Source: Pelotomaculum sp. UBA1371 (GTDB lineage: Bacteria > Bacillota > Desulfotomaculia > Desulfotomaculales > Pelotomaculaceae). From it: a stretch of 64,000 nucleotides of DNA. The notes below the pieces were generated by a model that saw only the letters and a program-made list of their open reading frames with translations, ran no database searches and was not told where the DNA came from. The position numbers and the translations under genes were made by a program. The stretch is taken from the NCBI GenBank assembly GCA_002305915.1, contig DBRJ01000004.1, forward strand, positions 204,421 to 268,420, in the 5' to 3' direction. Positions within the stretch are counted from its first letter, which is position 1; each line of letters opens with the position of its first letter. Below, one piece after another: positions 51,763-61,009 of this stretch.

Positions 51763-53811
51763 CAGGGCTGCCTTTAACAAATCTCCTAAATTTTGGCCAA
51801 TTGAACCCTTGTCGCTGTACTGTGAGATTAATTTTTGATTGATCCGGCTGGCTTTCTTCGAACTCTTAAAACCAAAATCATCTTGTTTTTCCGACTGACG
51901 GTGACCACAGATACGATCCTGGCAAATCAGCATTCTACCTTTTTTTCCCTTGACTTGAAGCATGTACTTGCCGCACAGGGGGCATTTGGTTTTAGAAACA
52001 TTATCCGCCTTGTAGACAGCCGTATCTGCTATAACGCTTTTAACAAGTTCAGCGGCATTTTGACGTATGTCAGCTATAAATTCCGTTTTACCCTCTTTAC
52101 CCCTGGCGATATTGGTCAGCCTTTGCTCCCATTTAGCAGTTAATTCAGGGGTTTTCAGAGCAGGATCAACCAGCTTGATTAATTGCATCCCCTTGGAAGT
52201 AGGCACCAATTCTTTGCCCTGGCGTTCGATATAATTATTATAGAGCAGCTTTTCAATGATTTCCGCCCGTGTAGCCGGTGTCCCCAATCCACTGCCTTTC
52301 ATGGATTCGCGTAATTCCTCATCATCAATAAACTTACCGGGACTCTCCATGGCAGTCAGCAGGGTTGCTTCTGAATAACGGGCAGGCGGTTTGGTTTTTG
52401 ATTTGTTGATTTTTAAATCTACAACCTGTTTACTGTCGCCTTTTTGTGACCGGGTCAACGTCTGCTCCGGCAGGCTGTCCTCCTTTGCCTCCTCCTTTTC
52501 TTCTTGCCTGGCTGTCACCGCACGCCAGCCCTTGTCTTTGACAACTCTGCCTCTGGAATAAAAACTCTCTCCGTTAATAACCGTAACAAGAGTCGTCTGA
52601 TCATAGCGGTAAGGCGGATACAAAACAGCAATAAATCGCCTCACAATTAAGTCGTACAAATTCTTTTCGTCCGTTTTCAGATGTGCCAATTGCAGGGCTT
52701 GTTCAGTTGGGATAATGGCATGATGGTCTGACACTTTACTGTTATCCACGAAACGTCTTGTAGGTTTCAAGGGTTTCTGCAACAGAGGCTTGACCATTCC
52801 AGCGTAGGGCCCCACGGTAATACTTTTTAACCTGGCCGGCAACGTGGGCACAAGGTCCGTGGTAATATAACGGGAATCAGTACGCGGGTAAGTAACAAGC
52901 TTGTGCTGTTCATATAAGTCCTGTAAAACTGACAGTGTTTTTTGTGCTGAAAACCCGTAACGCTTATTGGCATCCCTTTGTAATTCCGTCAAATCATAGG
53001 CAAGGGGCGGTGGTTCGCTCTTCCCTTCCGTACGGACATCCTTGACCAGACCCGGATGTCCTTTTAGTTTAGCAATTAGTTCTTCCGCCTGCGTATATTC
53101 GAATATCCGGCTGTTTCCATTTCTGTCCCGCCAATCGCCGAAATAATCACCGAAATTTGCCCGGATGGTCCAATAATCAACCGGAACAAATTGTTTAATT
53201 TCAGCCTCACGGTTCACAATCATGGCCAGGGTGGGTGTCTGGACCCTACCTGCCGTCAACTGGGCATTGAACTTACAAGTCAAGGCACGGGTCACATTTA
53301 GCCCAATCAGCCAATCCGCCTCTGCCCGGCATACTGCTGCATTATAAAGGTTATCGTATGATTGCCCGGCTTTTAAATTGGCAAAACCTTCCCTGATGGC
53401 ATCGTCTGTCTGAGATGATATCCAAAGGCGTTTGAATGGTTTTTTCCAATTTGCCAACTCCATTATCCAGCGGGCAACCAGTTCCCCTTCCCTGCCGGCA
53501 TCAGTAGCTATAACAAGCTCTTTCAAATCTCTCCGCTTCATCAAATTCTTGACAACCCGGAACTGGTGAGATGTTTGTCTGATTACCTTCAATTTCATGT
53601 TCGTTGGCAGCATAGGCAGGTCTTCCAGGCGCCATTCCTTGTATTTTATGTCATAATCATCCGGTTCAGCAAGAGTAACCAAATGCCCCAGGGCCCAGGT
53701 TACTACAAATTGCTGTCCTTCTATATAGCCCTTGTTTTTTATGTTACATTTCAAAACCCTGGCAATTTCCCGGGCTACACTGGGCTTTTCCGCCAGTACA
53801 AGTGCTTTCAT
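51733..53811 (-). CDS. topB: DNA topoisomerase III
   Basis: Type IA topoisomerase of 692 residues. KALVLAEKPSVAREIARVL opens the Toprim domain (catalytic Glu in AEKPS), VIATDAGREGELVARW carries its Asp pair, and VTYPRTDSRYIT holds the catalytic tyrosine (about residue 305). A C-terminal zinc ribbon (CPLCGKYMLQVKGKKGRMLIC-type, cut here to its start CPLCGKYM) follows. ATG 53811 is chosen because GAGG is six bases ahead; TTG 53823 is the only longer option. In Firmicutes TopB resolves recombination or replication intermediates; plasmid- or element-borne copies also exist, but the length and zinc ribbon fit a chromosomal copy. Confidence 0.95.
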   Translation of the reverse strand: MKALVLAEKPSVAREIARVLKCNIKNKGYIEGQQFVVTWALGHLVTLAEPDDYDIKYKEWRLEDLPMLPTNMKLKVIRQTSHQFRVVKNLMKRRDLKELVIATDAGREGELVARWIMELANWKKPFKRLWISSQTDDAIREGFANLKAGQSYDNLYNAAVCRAEADWLIGLNVTRALTCKFNAQLTAGRVQTPTLAMIVNREAEIKQFVPVDYWTIRANFGDYFGDWRDRNGNSRIFEYTQAEELIAKLKGHPGLVKDVRTEGKSEPPPLAYDLTELQRDANKRYGFSAQKTLSVLQDLYEQHKLVTYPRTDSRYITTDLVPTLPARLKSITVGPYAGMVKPLLQKPLKPTRRFVDNSKVSDHHAIIPTEQALQLAHLKTDEKNLYDLIVRRFIAVLYPPYRYDQTTLVTVINGESFYSRGRVVKDKGWRAVTARQEEKEEAKEDSLPEQTLTRSQKGDSKQVVDLKINKSKTKPPARYSEATLLTAMESPGKFIDDEELRESMKGSGLGTPATRAEIIEKLLYNNYIERQGKELVPTSKGMQLIKLVDPALKTPELTAKWEQRLTNIARGKEGKTEFIADIRQNAAELVKSVIADTAVYKADNVSKTKCPLCGKYMLQVKGKKGRMLICQDRICGHRQSEKQDDFGFKSSKKASRINQKLISQYSDKGSIGQNLGDLLKAALSKENEAKKK

Positions 53812-54041
53812 CCAATCCCTCAATTCTTACTTATCTCCAATTCTTATTTACTATTGCTAATTTTTGAATCATAAACATGTTTATTATAACATATCAAGGA
53901 CTTTTCCGTATTTTCCGGGGTTTAAATCCTGTTGCGCCTTAGAAATAAGTAATCTGCCCTTAATACTCCTAAATCTTCACTTAATCTCCGGACTACACAT
54001 ACTGCCTAACCATTTAAACACGGGCTGGATTTTGTGAAAAT

Positions 54042-54061
54042 GAAAAAACCCCATAGGGGGT
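54042..54061 (-). terminator. Rho-independent terminator behind usp
   Basis: Read on the minus strand: GACCCC-CTAT-GGGG followed by TTTTTT. Lies three bases behind the stop codon of the UspA gene. Confidence 0.8.
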
Positions 54062-54064
54062 CAG

Positions 54065-54502
54065 TCATGCTTTTGAGATTAGCACAGGACATTTTGCCCG
54101 TTGAACCACATAGTTGGAAACACTCCCCAGACCTAGGAGAAATCTCTCAAAGGATCCCCTGTTGTGGGAACCCAGAGTAATGAGGTCGATGTTTTCCTGT
54201 TCCGCAAAGCGTACAATAGCTTCTCCAGGACTTTCATTTTTAATGACAACGTGTGCGGTTACACCTTCTTTTCGAACGCTTGCTGCTGCATCTTCGAGGA
54301 TTTTTTCGAAGTAACTATAACTTTGATTTTCCAGCTCCTTGAGCATGTCCCGGGCAGCATAGGTGTCTATTATTCCAGGCATTTTTACGGAAGTAAAAAT
54401 ATACACCTCGGCGTTGCGGCCCTTAGCAATCTCAGTAGCGATTTCTAGAGCCTTTTGAGCCTTAAAACCATGATCATAGGCAACAAGTATTCTTTTAATC
54501 AT
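54065..54502 (-). CDS. Universal stress protein, UspA family
   Basis: A 145-residue Usp protein. ILVAYDHGFKAQKALEIATEIA at the start and LITLGSHNRGSFERFLLGLGSVSNYVVQ near the end match the family. The nucleotide motif is G-x2-N/R-G-x8-G-S, present as GSHNRGSFERFLLGLGS, a slightly altered loop. First of a stress-related set with the diguanylate cyclase (48 bp upstream on the same strand) and a second usp gene. Confidence 0.88.
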   Translation of the reverse strand: MIKRILVAYDHGFKAQKALEIATEIAKGRNAEVYIFTSVKMPGIIDTYAARDMLKELENQSYSYFEKILEDAAASVRKEGVTAHVVIKNESPGEAIVRFAEQENIDLITLGSHNRGSFERFLLGLGSVSNYVVQRAKCPVLISKA

Positions 54503-54550
54503 CTACTTCTCCCCCATGTTTTATTCTGCTATCGGCAGTACGAAACAATA

Positions 54551-55324
54551 TTACTCTTTTTTTTGAGGTCTTTTGTTCTTATACATCCTTTGATCGGCAA
54601 TACTAATAATTTCCTCGGCAGTATTACCGTCATCAGGAAATATGGCAATACCACCGCTCAATCCAATTTTTTGACAACCTTGCACGGATAATTCAGAGAG
54701 TGCCTTTTGCAAACGTTTTAAGAGAATATTTGCTCCTTCATAGCCGGTTGCAGGCAAAATTAAAACAAATTCATCCCCGCCGTACCTGACTGGAATATCT
54801 ATCTTGCGGATATTGACCAGGATAGTTTCTGAGACGATCCGCAAAACACTATCACCGGCTGCATGTCCCATATTGTCATTAATATTCTTAAAATTGTCTA
54901 AATCAATGAAAATAACAGCCAGGGGGAGTTTCGAACGTATAGAACGTTCAATCTCCAGAGGTAATATTTTTTCCAGATATCTCTTGTTGTAAATTTCTGT
55001 CAAGGGGTCTGTATTCGTCAAGTCAATCAGATGATGCACAATCCTGTAGACACCATAAGAAAAAAATAAGATACCCCCTGCCAAAAACCCCTTTTTAATC
55101 ATGCTCAGAACAAACACAGGTAACGGAAGAATTTCACCAAGCAGGTTTATTGCCGATCCAATAGCAAAAATACCCATACCCACCAGGGAAACTATAAGAA
55201 GATTCTCCATATTGTAGGAATAATTCAATTTCCGGATGGAGAAAAACAAGATTAGTGAAGAGAGTAAAAATACCAGATATAGAAAAACTTCATCAAGGTT
55301 GTCTAGGTGTGTAATTGCGTTCAC
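54551..55324 (-). CDS. Membrane-bound diguanylate cyclase (GGDEF)
   Basis: Makes cyclic di-GMP from two GTP. The 257 residues have three hydrophobic segments at the N-terminus (LYLVFLLSSLILFFSI; LLIVSLVGMGIFAIGSAI; GFLAGGILFFSYGVYRIV) and a GGDEF domain (about 105-255): TDPLTEIYNKRYLE, VIFIDLDNFKNINDNMGHAAGD (metal Asp, substrate Asn) and the intact active loop RYGGDEFVLILP. An RxxD inhibitory site is not obvious in the usual place. GTG start at 55324; no better start lies near. Lies between two usp genes on the same strand, suggesting a link between c-di-GMP and stress, inferred from position. Confidence 0.92.
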   Translation of the reverse strand: MNAITHLDNLDEVFLYLVFLLSSLILFFSIRKLNYSYNMENLLIVSLVGMGIFAIGSAINLLGEILPLPVFVLSMIKKGFLAGGILFFSYGVYRIVHHLIDLTNTDPLTEIYNKRYLEKILPLEIERSIRSKLPLAVIFIDLDNFKNINDNMGHAAGDSVLRIVSETILVNIRKIDIPVRYGGDEFVLILPATGYEGANILLKRLQKALSELSVQGCQKIGLSGGIAIFPDDGNTAEEIISIADQRMYKNKRPQKKE

Positions 55325-55365
55325 ATCACAACCCCCATCCGGGCAACAAAAACAACGGTTACTTG

Positions 55366-55773
55366 CTATCTAATAATCAACACGGGACATGGCGCATGTA
55401 TGGTCACTGCATTGCTGACGCTACCGAGCAGGTATCCTTTTACCTCACTAAGTCCCCTGCTTCCTATGACAATCAGATCATATTTGTGTTTCCGGGCTAT
55501 TCTACAAATAGATTCGGCTGTTTTACCGGTTTTTACTTTTATATCAATTGAAACATTAAACCTGTCTAAATCCCTGGCAACTTTTTTTAGCAACTCTTTG
55601 GCCTCAGCGCGAAACTGATTAATAACCATACCACGGACATCCAGCGGCAGTACCGGTATTACATGAATGAGCGTCACCGAAGCCCCAAAATTTGAGGCCA
55701 GTTCCGCGCCATGACAGGCAGCAAGTAGAGACTTGCCGGAACCGTCTATTGGAACGAGTATCTTTTTATACAT
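55366..55773 (-). CDS. Universal stress protein, UspA family
   Basis: A 135-residue Usp protein with the full ATP loop GSRGLSEVKGYLLGSVSNAV. KKILVPIDGSGKSLLAACHGAELA is the N-terminal strand-helix unit. ATG 55773 follows AAGGGGAG; a longer frame to 55914 has unrelated residues. First gene of a probable three-gene minus-strand operon (usp, GGDEF, usp). Confidence 0.9.
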   Translation of the reverse strand: MYKKILVPIDGSGKSLLAACHGAELASNFGASVTLIHVIPVLPLDVRGMVINQFRAEAKELLKKVARDLDRFNVSIDIKVKTGKTAESICRIARKHKYDLIVIGSRGLSEVKGYLLGSVSNAVTIHAPCPVLIIR

Positions 55774-55996
55774 CAGGCAACTCCCCTTACAAGACGGACG
55801 GACCCTATCCTCCACACCTAAATGCTTGAAGTGGATTTTAAAACATATAGAAATTAAGAACACAAACACCTGTTCTTTTTCAATCTCAAAATACTTCAAT
55901 ACAGGGTTCTCCACACCTGTGGTCTCCCAGTGAGTTTATATAATCCCCAGTCTCATTATCTGACTCATCCCTGCTAATTTTGTCCTAATATTAGTC

Positions 55997-56416
55997 TTAG
56001 TCGATTAGCCCTTCTCTTCTTTTTCTTTCTTCTATCTCCACTTTAAAAGTTTCTAAAATATCATCCCAATATATGCCGGTTTGGGGAAGCCGGTATAATT
56101 CATCTGCAGCCTGATTTTTCTTATAGATCATCCTTTCTATTTCCGTTAAATCCTCATCATTAAAAGAGGCACCCGGATCAAAAACAGTCTCATTATTACC
56201 TTTGATTTTATCACGGGGAATGCGGTAATAGAAGCTTTCACCGGTTTCTTCAATTAACATATTATGGACTATTCTGCTGATATCGAAGTTTTTGAACTTA
56301 TCCGGCAAGTTATCCTGCTCCGGTTTAAGATAGTAATAAGCTTTCTTAACCGGATCCTGTTCAATTTTAAAGGAAATCCTGTGTTCGTAAATTGCTTCTC
56401 TAATTTCATATTCCAT
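55997..56416 (-). CDS. Hypothetical protein, 139 residues
   Basis: I do not recognise this protein. It is charged and soluble, with EYEIREAIYEHRISFKIEQDP at the start, an acidic-rich middle (FDPGASFNDEDLTEIERMIY) and TGIYWDDILETFKVEIEERK at the end. The GGAGGCTAAACT site before the ATG and clean frame support a gene. It shares strand with the next upstream unknown protein (56578-57357), 160 bp apart. Confidence 0.6.
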   Translation of the reverse strand: MEYEIREAIYEHRISFKIEQDPVKKAYYYLKPEQDNLPDKFKNFDISRIVHNMLIEETGESFYYRIPRDKIKGNNETVFDPGASFNDEDLTEIERMIYKKNQAADELYRLPQTGIYWDDILETFKVEIEERKRREGLID

Positions 56417-56577
56417 AGTTTAGCCTCCACAATGTTGATTTTTATAAAAAGATTATCTCACATTTTGTAAAATTTAATGTTCAATCTAATTTATCCAATA
56501 TATTTATTATCTTCCCGTGGCCGGATTTTAAAGGCATTGAGAAAAAATTTTTACCGGGTCGTTAAAGAAACTTTAGA

Positions 56578-57357
56578 TTATTTTCCAGGCTTTTTAAAAT
56601 CAAGAAGCTTTCCCATCCTGGGTGCAGTTTCAAAACTTTCCGGTGATATATGTTCAATTTCAGGAAAATATCCCTTAATTTGCTCCATTACGTTCCTGAT
56701 AACTGCCTGAGTCTCCTTGTCCCCATTCTCCCTGGCAAGATTCAAGGCAAGTCCGAAAAGAAGCATCTCATCATGAGAGAGATTCAATTCATAATTATTT
56801 ACGGGCAGATCGTTGATTTTAGCGATGGCCATAAGACAAACACCTGAAATCATTGAAAAAGCCTCATAATTAAACTGTTCTTTTTGAACCCCTTGATGAT
56901 TGTTTTTGAGAACATTGATTACCGCATTAAACAAAGTCTGTGTTTTCTCGGGTTGGATTGTTAATTTAAAAAGAGGCGAAAAAACGTAACTCTCATAACC
57001 AGTCCTCAGAATCAGCTCACCCCTGTTGCCAAGAAGGCAAATTAAGCGTCCGTCCTGGATCTCAATCTCTATCATCGAACCATTAATATAGAGTCCTGAA
57101 GCAAAATTATTCCTTAACAGGTTTGAAAATACCTGGTCCTCCATCTCTTCTTTTAGATATTTTTGTTTAAAATAGTGGCTATACTCACCGGGATCGTACT
57201 CTATTTCGATATCTTCCAAAAAGATGATACTTGATTCCAGCAGTTGGTCCTCGTAATAGTGTTCCAACAAAATAAACTCATCCAGATACTCTTCCAGAAG
57301 CTCAACAATTCCATCAACGTCAAAAACTATTTGATTGGTTACTAGTGAATAATCCAT
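56578..57357 (-). CDS. Hypothetical protein, 259 residues, acidic N-terminus
   Basis: Unknown family. The N-terminal third is strongly acidic (VDGIVELLEEYLDEFILLEHYYEDQL; IIFLEDIEIEYDPGEYS), the middle looks beta-rich (SMIEIEIQDGRLICLLGNRGELIL), and the last third is helical (NLSHDEMLLFGLALNLARENGDKETQ). No membrane helix or metal motif. ATG follows AGGGGCATAA. It and the 139-residue neighbour may be a functional pair. No function is proposed. Confidence 0.65.
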   Translation of the reverse strand: MDYSLVTNQIVFDVDGIVELLEEYLDEFILLEHYYEDQLLESSIIFLEDIEIEYDPGEYSHYFKQKYLKEEMEDQVFSNLLRNNFASGLYINGSMIEIEIQDGRLICLLGNRGELILRTGYESYVFSPLFKLTIQPEKTQTLFNAVINVLKNNHQGVQKEQFNYEAFSMISGVCLMAIAKINDLPVNNYELNLSHDEMLLFGLALNLARENGDKETQAVIRNVMEQIKGYFPEIEHISPESFETAPRMGKLLDFKKPGK

Positions 57358-57547
57358 TTATGCCCCTTTCTGTAACTGTCTTACCGATTTTAAGGTGTCA
57401 AATACCATGTTCAAGCATCTTACGCTAACTTTAGTATAGCACCTCCTCCAATAAATTAACATATCCAGGAGTAAAGGGCAACTTTGTTTTACAAATCTTC
57501 TATTAAGGCCTGGTTTTGCTCAATTTTTTAAACTTCCCTATAATTAT

Positions 57548-57578
57548 AGAAAAGCAGCAGAAACATAGTCCTGCTGCT
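57548..57578 (-). terminator. Rho-independent terminator behind glpX
   Basis: AGCAGCAG (57553-57560) and CTGCTGCT (57571-57578) form an eight-pair stem; on the minus strand TTTTCT follows. It lies 18 bp behind the glpX stop codon. Confidence 0.78.
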
Positions 57579-57595
57579 CCCCCTCACCATTATTG

Positions 57596-58573
57596 TCAGG
57601 GCCGGGGTAATATTGAAGGATCCAGTTTCTTGGACAGGATGTGGATTGCTCTGATAAAACGAACTGTTCCTGTTTTTGCCCGCATTACAACAGAATGGGT
57701 TTCAGCTCTTTCCCCGCCATATAAACGCACTCCTCGTAAGAGTTCACCGTCCGTAACACCAGTGGCGGCAAAAATAGCATCATCACCCTTAACCAGGTCA
57801 TCCATGGTTAAGATACTGCGGGGGTCGGTGATACCCATGCTCAAGCAGCGCTTGTATTCTTCATCATCTTCCGGGTAAAGACGGGCCTGCATTTCACCTC
57901 CAAGACACTTGAGCGCCGCAGCTGCAATGACACCCTCGGGAGCGCCTCCAATTCCGGCGCAGATGTCAATACCCGTGTCATCAAAAGCCGTAGATATTGC
58001 TGAACCAACGTCCCCGTCGCCAATCAACCTGACCCTGGCCCCTGCCCTGCGTACGTTCTCAATTAACTCCAGGTGACGGTCACGCTCCAGGATGATCACT
58101 ACACAGTCCTGTACCCGCTTGTTATTGGCTTCCGCAACTATTTTCAGAGTTTCTTCAATAGGGGCGTCCAGATGGACCTTGCCTGCCGCCCGGGGCCCAA
58201 CTGCGAGTTTTTCCATATACATATCCGGCGCATGAAGGAGGTTGCCTTTATCGGCAATGGCGATAACAGCCATTGCATTTGGAAGACCTTTCGCAAGAAT
58301 ATTAGTTCCTTCCAGGGGGTCTACGGCCACGTCCACCTCGGGGAAGGACGCATTCCCCACCTTTTCCCCGATATAAAGCATCGGAGCCTCATCCATTTCA
58401 CCTTCCCCGATAACAACCGTACCGTTAATGGACACAGTATCAAACATTTTGCGCATGGCGTTCGTAGCAGCTGCATCGGCTTCATTTTTCTGGCCCCTGC
58501 CCATCCAGTAGGCCGACGCCAGAGCCGCCACTTCAGTAACTCTGACCACTTCCATTGCCAGTTCCCTGTCCAC
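57596..58573 (-). CDS. glpX: Class II fructose-1,6-bisphosphatase GlpX
   Basis: Gluconeogenic phosphatase, 325 residues. [28 protein letters not shown] at the start, [20 protein letters not shown] (metal Asp and Glu), [15 protein letters not shown] (second metal site, Asp-Pro-Leu-Glu-Gly) and [22 protein letters not shown] are diagnostic. The enzyme would serve sugar synthesis from the C3/C2 products of propionate oxidation. GTG start at 58573 is the only start before the conserved MEVVRVTE element. It has its own terminator. Confidence 0.96.
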   Translation of the reverse strand: MDRELAMEVVRVTEVAALASAYWMGRGQKNEADAAATNAMRKMFDTVSINGTVVIGEGEMDEAPMLYIGEKVGNASFPEVDVAVDPLEGTNILAKGLPNAMAVIAIADKGNLLHAPDMYMEKLAVGPRAAGKVHLDAPIEETLKIVAEANNKRVQDCVVIILERDRHLELIENVRRAGARVRLIGDGDVGSAISTAFDDTGIDICAGIGGAPEGVIAAAALKCLGGEMQARLYPEDDEEYKRCLSMGITDPRSILTMDDLVKGDDAIFAATGVTDGELLRGVRLYGGERAETHSVVMRAKTGTVRFIRAIHILSKKLDPSILPRP

Positions 58574-58922
58574 AGTATCACTCTCCCAGACAAAAATTCA
58601 TAGGAGCGCCTTAATAAGAGGGCAACTCTTATTTCTTAATTTAATCATATACCTATATTCACCAGTTGAACAGGTTTAAAAAAGGAAAATTAATGTCATT
58701 ATTAATGCAATATTTTTCATTATAGGTAATAATTTCATGCTTCTGAGTAAAGACACCTTTACCAGGGATGCTACAGCAAAAAATTCCAATTCCTGTTTTC
58801 CGAATAGTTGTTTTTAACTCCAAAAATATCAACCGGGTAGAATGTTAATCATTTATTTTAGGATTATTTTAATATAACACCGGGTAGCTTAAGGAAAGCA
58901 AGTGAAAAAAGGAGGGATTAAA
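58574..58922. other. Divergent intergenic region between glpX and the MFS gene
   Basis: About 350 bp, AT-rich. Two direct copies of ACCGGGTAG (58833-58840 region and 58880-58888 region) stand in front of the MFS gene, about 47 bp apart, and could be a regulator site. No gene is seen. Confidence 0.5.
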
Positions 58923-60200
58923 TTGGCTGAAAACACGGCTGCCCAAAAACCTGAAAATAATTTTTGGCTTGCCGTATCAGCTTTGGCCGGTGTTCCGTTT
59001 ATTATGGTTCTGGGAAATTCCATGCTAATTCCAGTTCTACCTGATATTCGCAATGCACTGAATCTAACATCCGTTCAGGTAAGCTTATTAATAACCCTGT
59101 TTTCAGTACCGGCCGGGCTTATTATCCCGTTGGCAGGTCTTCTATCCGACCGCTACGGCAGAAAGATTGTTATTATATCCGGCCTGTTTCTCTACGGACT
59201 GGGGGGCGTAATTGCCGCCGCGTCCTCTGTCCTGATGGGTCAAATGGCCTTCTCCGGCATCCTTGCCGGCAGAATCCTCCAGGGTCTGGGGGCAGCTGGA
59301 ACCGCGCCCATCGCGATGGCCCTGTGCGGGGACCTCTTTCAAGGAAAAGAGCGCAGCCGCTCCCTTGGGACAATTGAATCGTCCAACGGTCTGGGCAAGG
59401 TTATCAGCCCTGTCCTTGGAGCTGCCATCGGTTTGATAACCTGGTATGCCGCTTTTATTTTTTTTCCGGTTATTGTAATACCGATAATCGTTGCCATCTG
59501 GTTTCTGGTCAAAGAGCCCGGGGCAAACCGGGCCAAACAAAAAGTTGCCAGTTATCTTAAATCATTCAGCAGGGTTTTCAAGAAAAAAAAAGGCATGTTA
59601 TTGTCAGCCTACCTTGCCGGAGCAATCGCTTTGATGGTTCTCTTTGGTATTTTATTCTACCTCTCGGAATACCTGGAGCAACAATACGGCCTGGACGGTA
59701 TACAAAAAGGACTGGTCCTGGCTATCCCGGTCCTTTTTATGAGCGCAACCTCCTTTGCCACCGGCTTCATTATTAAAAAGAAAAAGTCCCTGATGCGGCT
59801 TTTGGTCATAACCGGCCTGGGCATTATGACCGCCTCACTCATTTTTCTGCCTCTGGCTGCCAGTGTAATCTTATATTTTGTGGCCATCTCTGTTGTGGGA
59901 GTCGGCACAGGCATGGTGCTCCCCTGCCTGAATACCCTGGTAACCAGCTCAGCTTCGATAAAAGAACGCGGGCTTATTACGTCTTTTTACGGCAGTGTAA
60001 GGTTTTTCGGCGTTGCCCTGGGCCCCCCCCTTTACGGTATCTTGATGGCCAGGGGCACCGAATTGATGTTTTGGAGTTCCGCAGGGCTCTCCTTGCTGGG
60101 CGCCGTTCTTGCCGTCATTTTTTTAAAAGCCGGGAAATCAGAACAACAGGGTGCTATGTTTGTTTTTGTCCCGAGTCCGGCCAGGAAACCCCATAAGTAG
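58923..60200 (+). CDS. MFS transporter, drug-exporter type
   Basis: A major facilitator transporter of about 425 residues with about 12 membrane helices. Landmarks are VLGNSMLIPVLPDIRNAL, the A-like motif GLLSDRYGRKIV (loop 2-3) and GRILQGLGAAGTAPIAMALCGDLF (motif C-like) as in DHA1/DHA2 antiporters, plus RGLITSFYGSVRFFGVALGPPLYG. TTG 58923 follows AAAGGAGGG six bases ahead and is preferred over GTG 58902, which would place this site inside the gene. No regulator is adjacent. Substrate unknown. Confidence 0.85.
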   Translation: MAENTAAQKPENNFWLAVSALAGVPFIMVLGNSMLIPVLPDIRNALNLTSVQVSLLITLFSVPAGLIIPLAGLLSDRYGRKIVIISGLFLYGLGGVIAAASSVLMGQMAFSGILAGRILQGLGAAGTAPIAMALCGDLFQGKERSRSLGTIESSNGLGKVISPVLGAAIGLITWYAAFIFFPVIVIPIIVAIWFLVKEPGANRAKQKVASYLKSFSRVFKKKKGMLLSAYLAGAIALMVLFGILFYLSEYLEQQYGLDGIQKGLVLAIPVLFMSATSFATGFIIKKKKSLMRLLVITGLGIMTASLIFLPLAASVILYFVAISVVGVGTGMVLPCLNTLVTSSASIKERGLITSFYGSVRFFGVALGPPLYGILMARGTELMFWSSAGLSLLGAVLAVIFLKAGKSEQQGAMFVFVPSPARKPHK

Positions 60201-60402
60201 GAGGGGCAAAAAAATGCCTGGAATAAAGAAGGTTAAAGGGAAGTAATGCCCTGGGTAAACCAATAAGGCCGGTTTGCTAACCACCGGCCCGTGATAATAA
60301 TGGCCCTATCTGTCCCGGCACATTGCCGCTGACGCGGCGACGGAATTAAATAATGATGTACGCAAGCTGTTTTCTGTGTTGGAAAAGAGCTAAACATTAG
60401 TA

Positions 60403-60987
60403 TTATGGTATTTGGAGAAGCTTCTCTTTCTGCTCCTTCAAAACTTTTTCATAATGCTGATTAAGCTGGCTGCGAATTTTCATCCACTCCTCCTGAAATC
60501 CCGGCTGGATCTCCGGATTAACCTTTAACTTTGTGCCGGACCTTTTTTCTATTAACTTTACTTGCGCGTTGATCTTTTCTGTAAAGTGTTCTTTAAACTG
60601 GCTGTACGTCTGTGCTAAAGCCTTTTCGTAATAATTAAAAAGATGTTCCAGCTGGCTGAATAACTCCTCAAGGGCTCTTCTGTTCTTCTTAACAGCTAAG
60701 AGCCCCTCCATAGCCCTTCTATTGGTTTCCTTAAGGCTCTGGTCAGCCGGAAGCATGATATTATGCAGCAGGGTTTTTTGAATGCCGCCGGCTACATAAC
60801 CTCTGTAGGGTTCGGGATGCCTTTCTATTTCGCTCTTGAGATCGTACTCACGATTCTTTAAAAAAGCAGCTGCGGCGGCGTTGCCCATAGGCTCATATTC
60901 CATTCTGTCAATCTCCGACCGGGGTACTTCTTTTCTCTTGCTGAAACGTTCCATAGCCATCTCGTAGGCGGATTTTATCCTATCCAT
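60403..60987 (-). CDS. Hypothetical helical protein in the ABC operon
   Basis: A protein of about 194 residues, not recognised. It is soluble and mostly helical, with MDRIKSAYEMAMERFSKRK at the start, YVAGGIQKTLLHNIMLPADQ in the middle, and a long C-terminal coiled-coil-like part (ALEELFSQLEHLFNYYEKAL to KVLKEQKEKLLQI). ATG 60987 is seven bases behind GGGAG; TTG 60993 is too close. It follows the ABC permease by 22 bp on the same strand, so it belongs to that operon, but I see no clear functional link. Confidence 0.65.
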   Translation of the reverse strand: MDRIKSAYEMAMERFSKRKEVPRSEIDRMEYEPMGNAAAAAFLKNREYDLKSEIERHPEPYRGYVAGGIQKTLLHNIMLPADQSLKETNRRAMEGLLAVKKNRRALEELFSQLEHLFNYYEKALAQTYSQFKEHFTEKINAQVKLIEKRSGTKLKVNPEIQPGFQEEWMKIRSQLNQHYEKVLKEQKEKLLQIP

Positions 60988-61009
60988 ACTCAATCTCCCT
61001 TCAGGTTAA

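Noticed and set aside
60267..60289. Hairpin GGCCGGT/ACCGGCC behind the MFS gene as terminator
   Set aside because: Seven good pairs but no T-run follows, so support is too weak.
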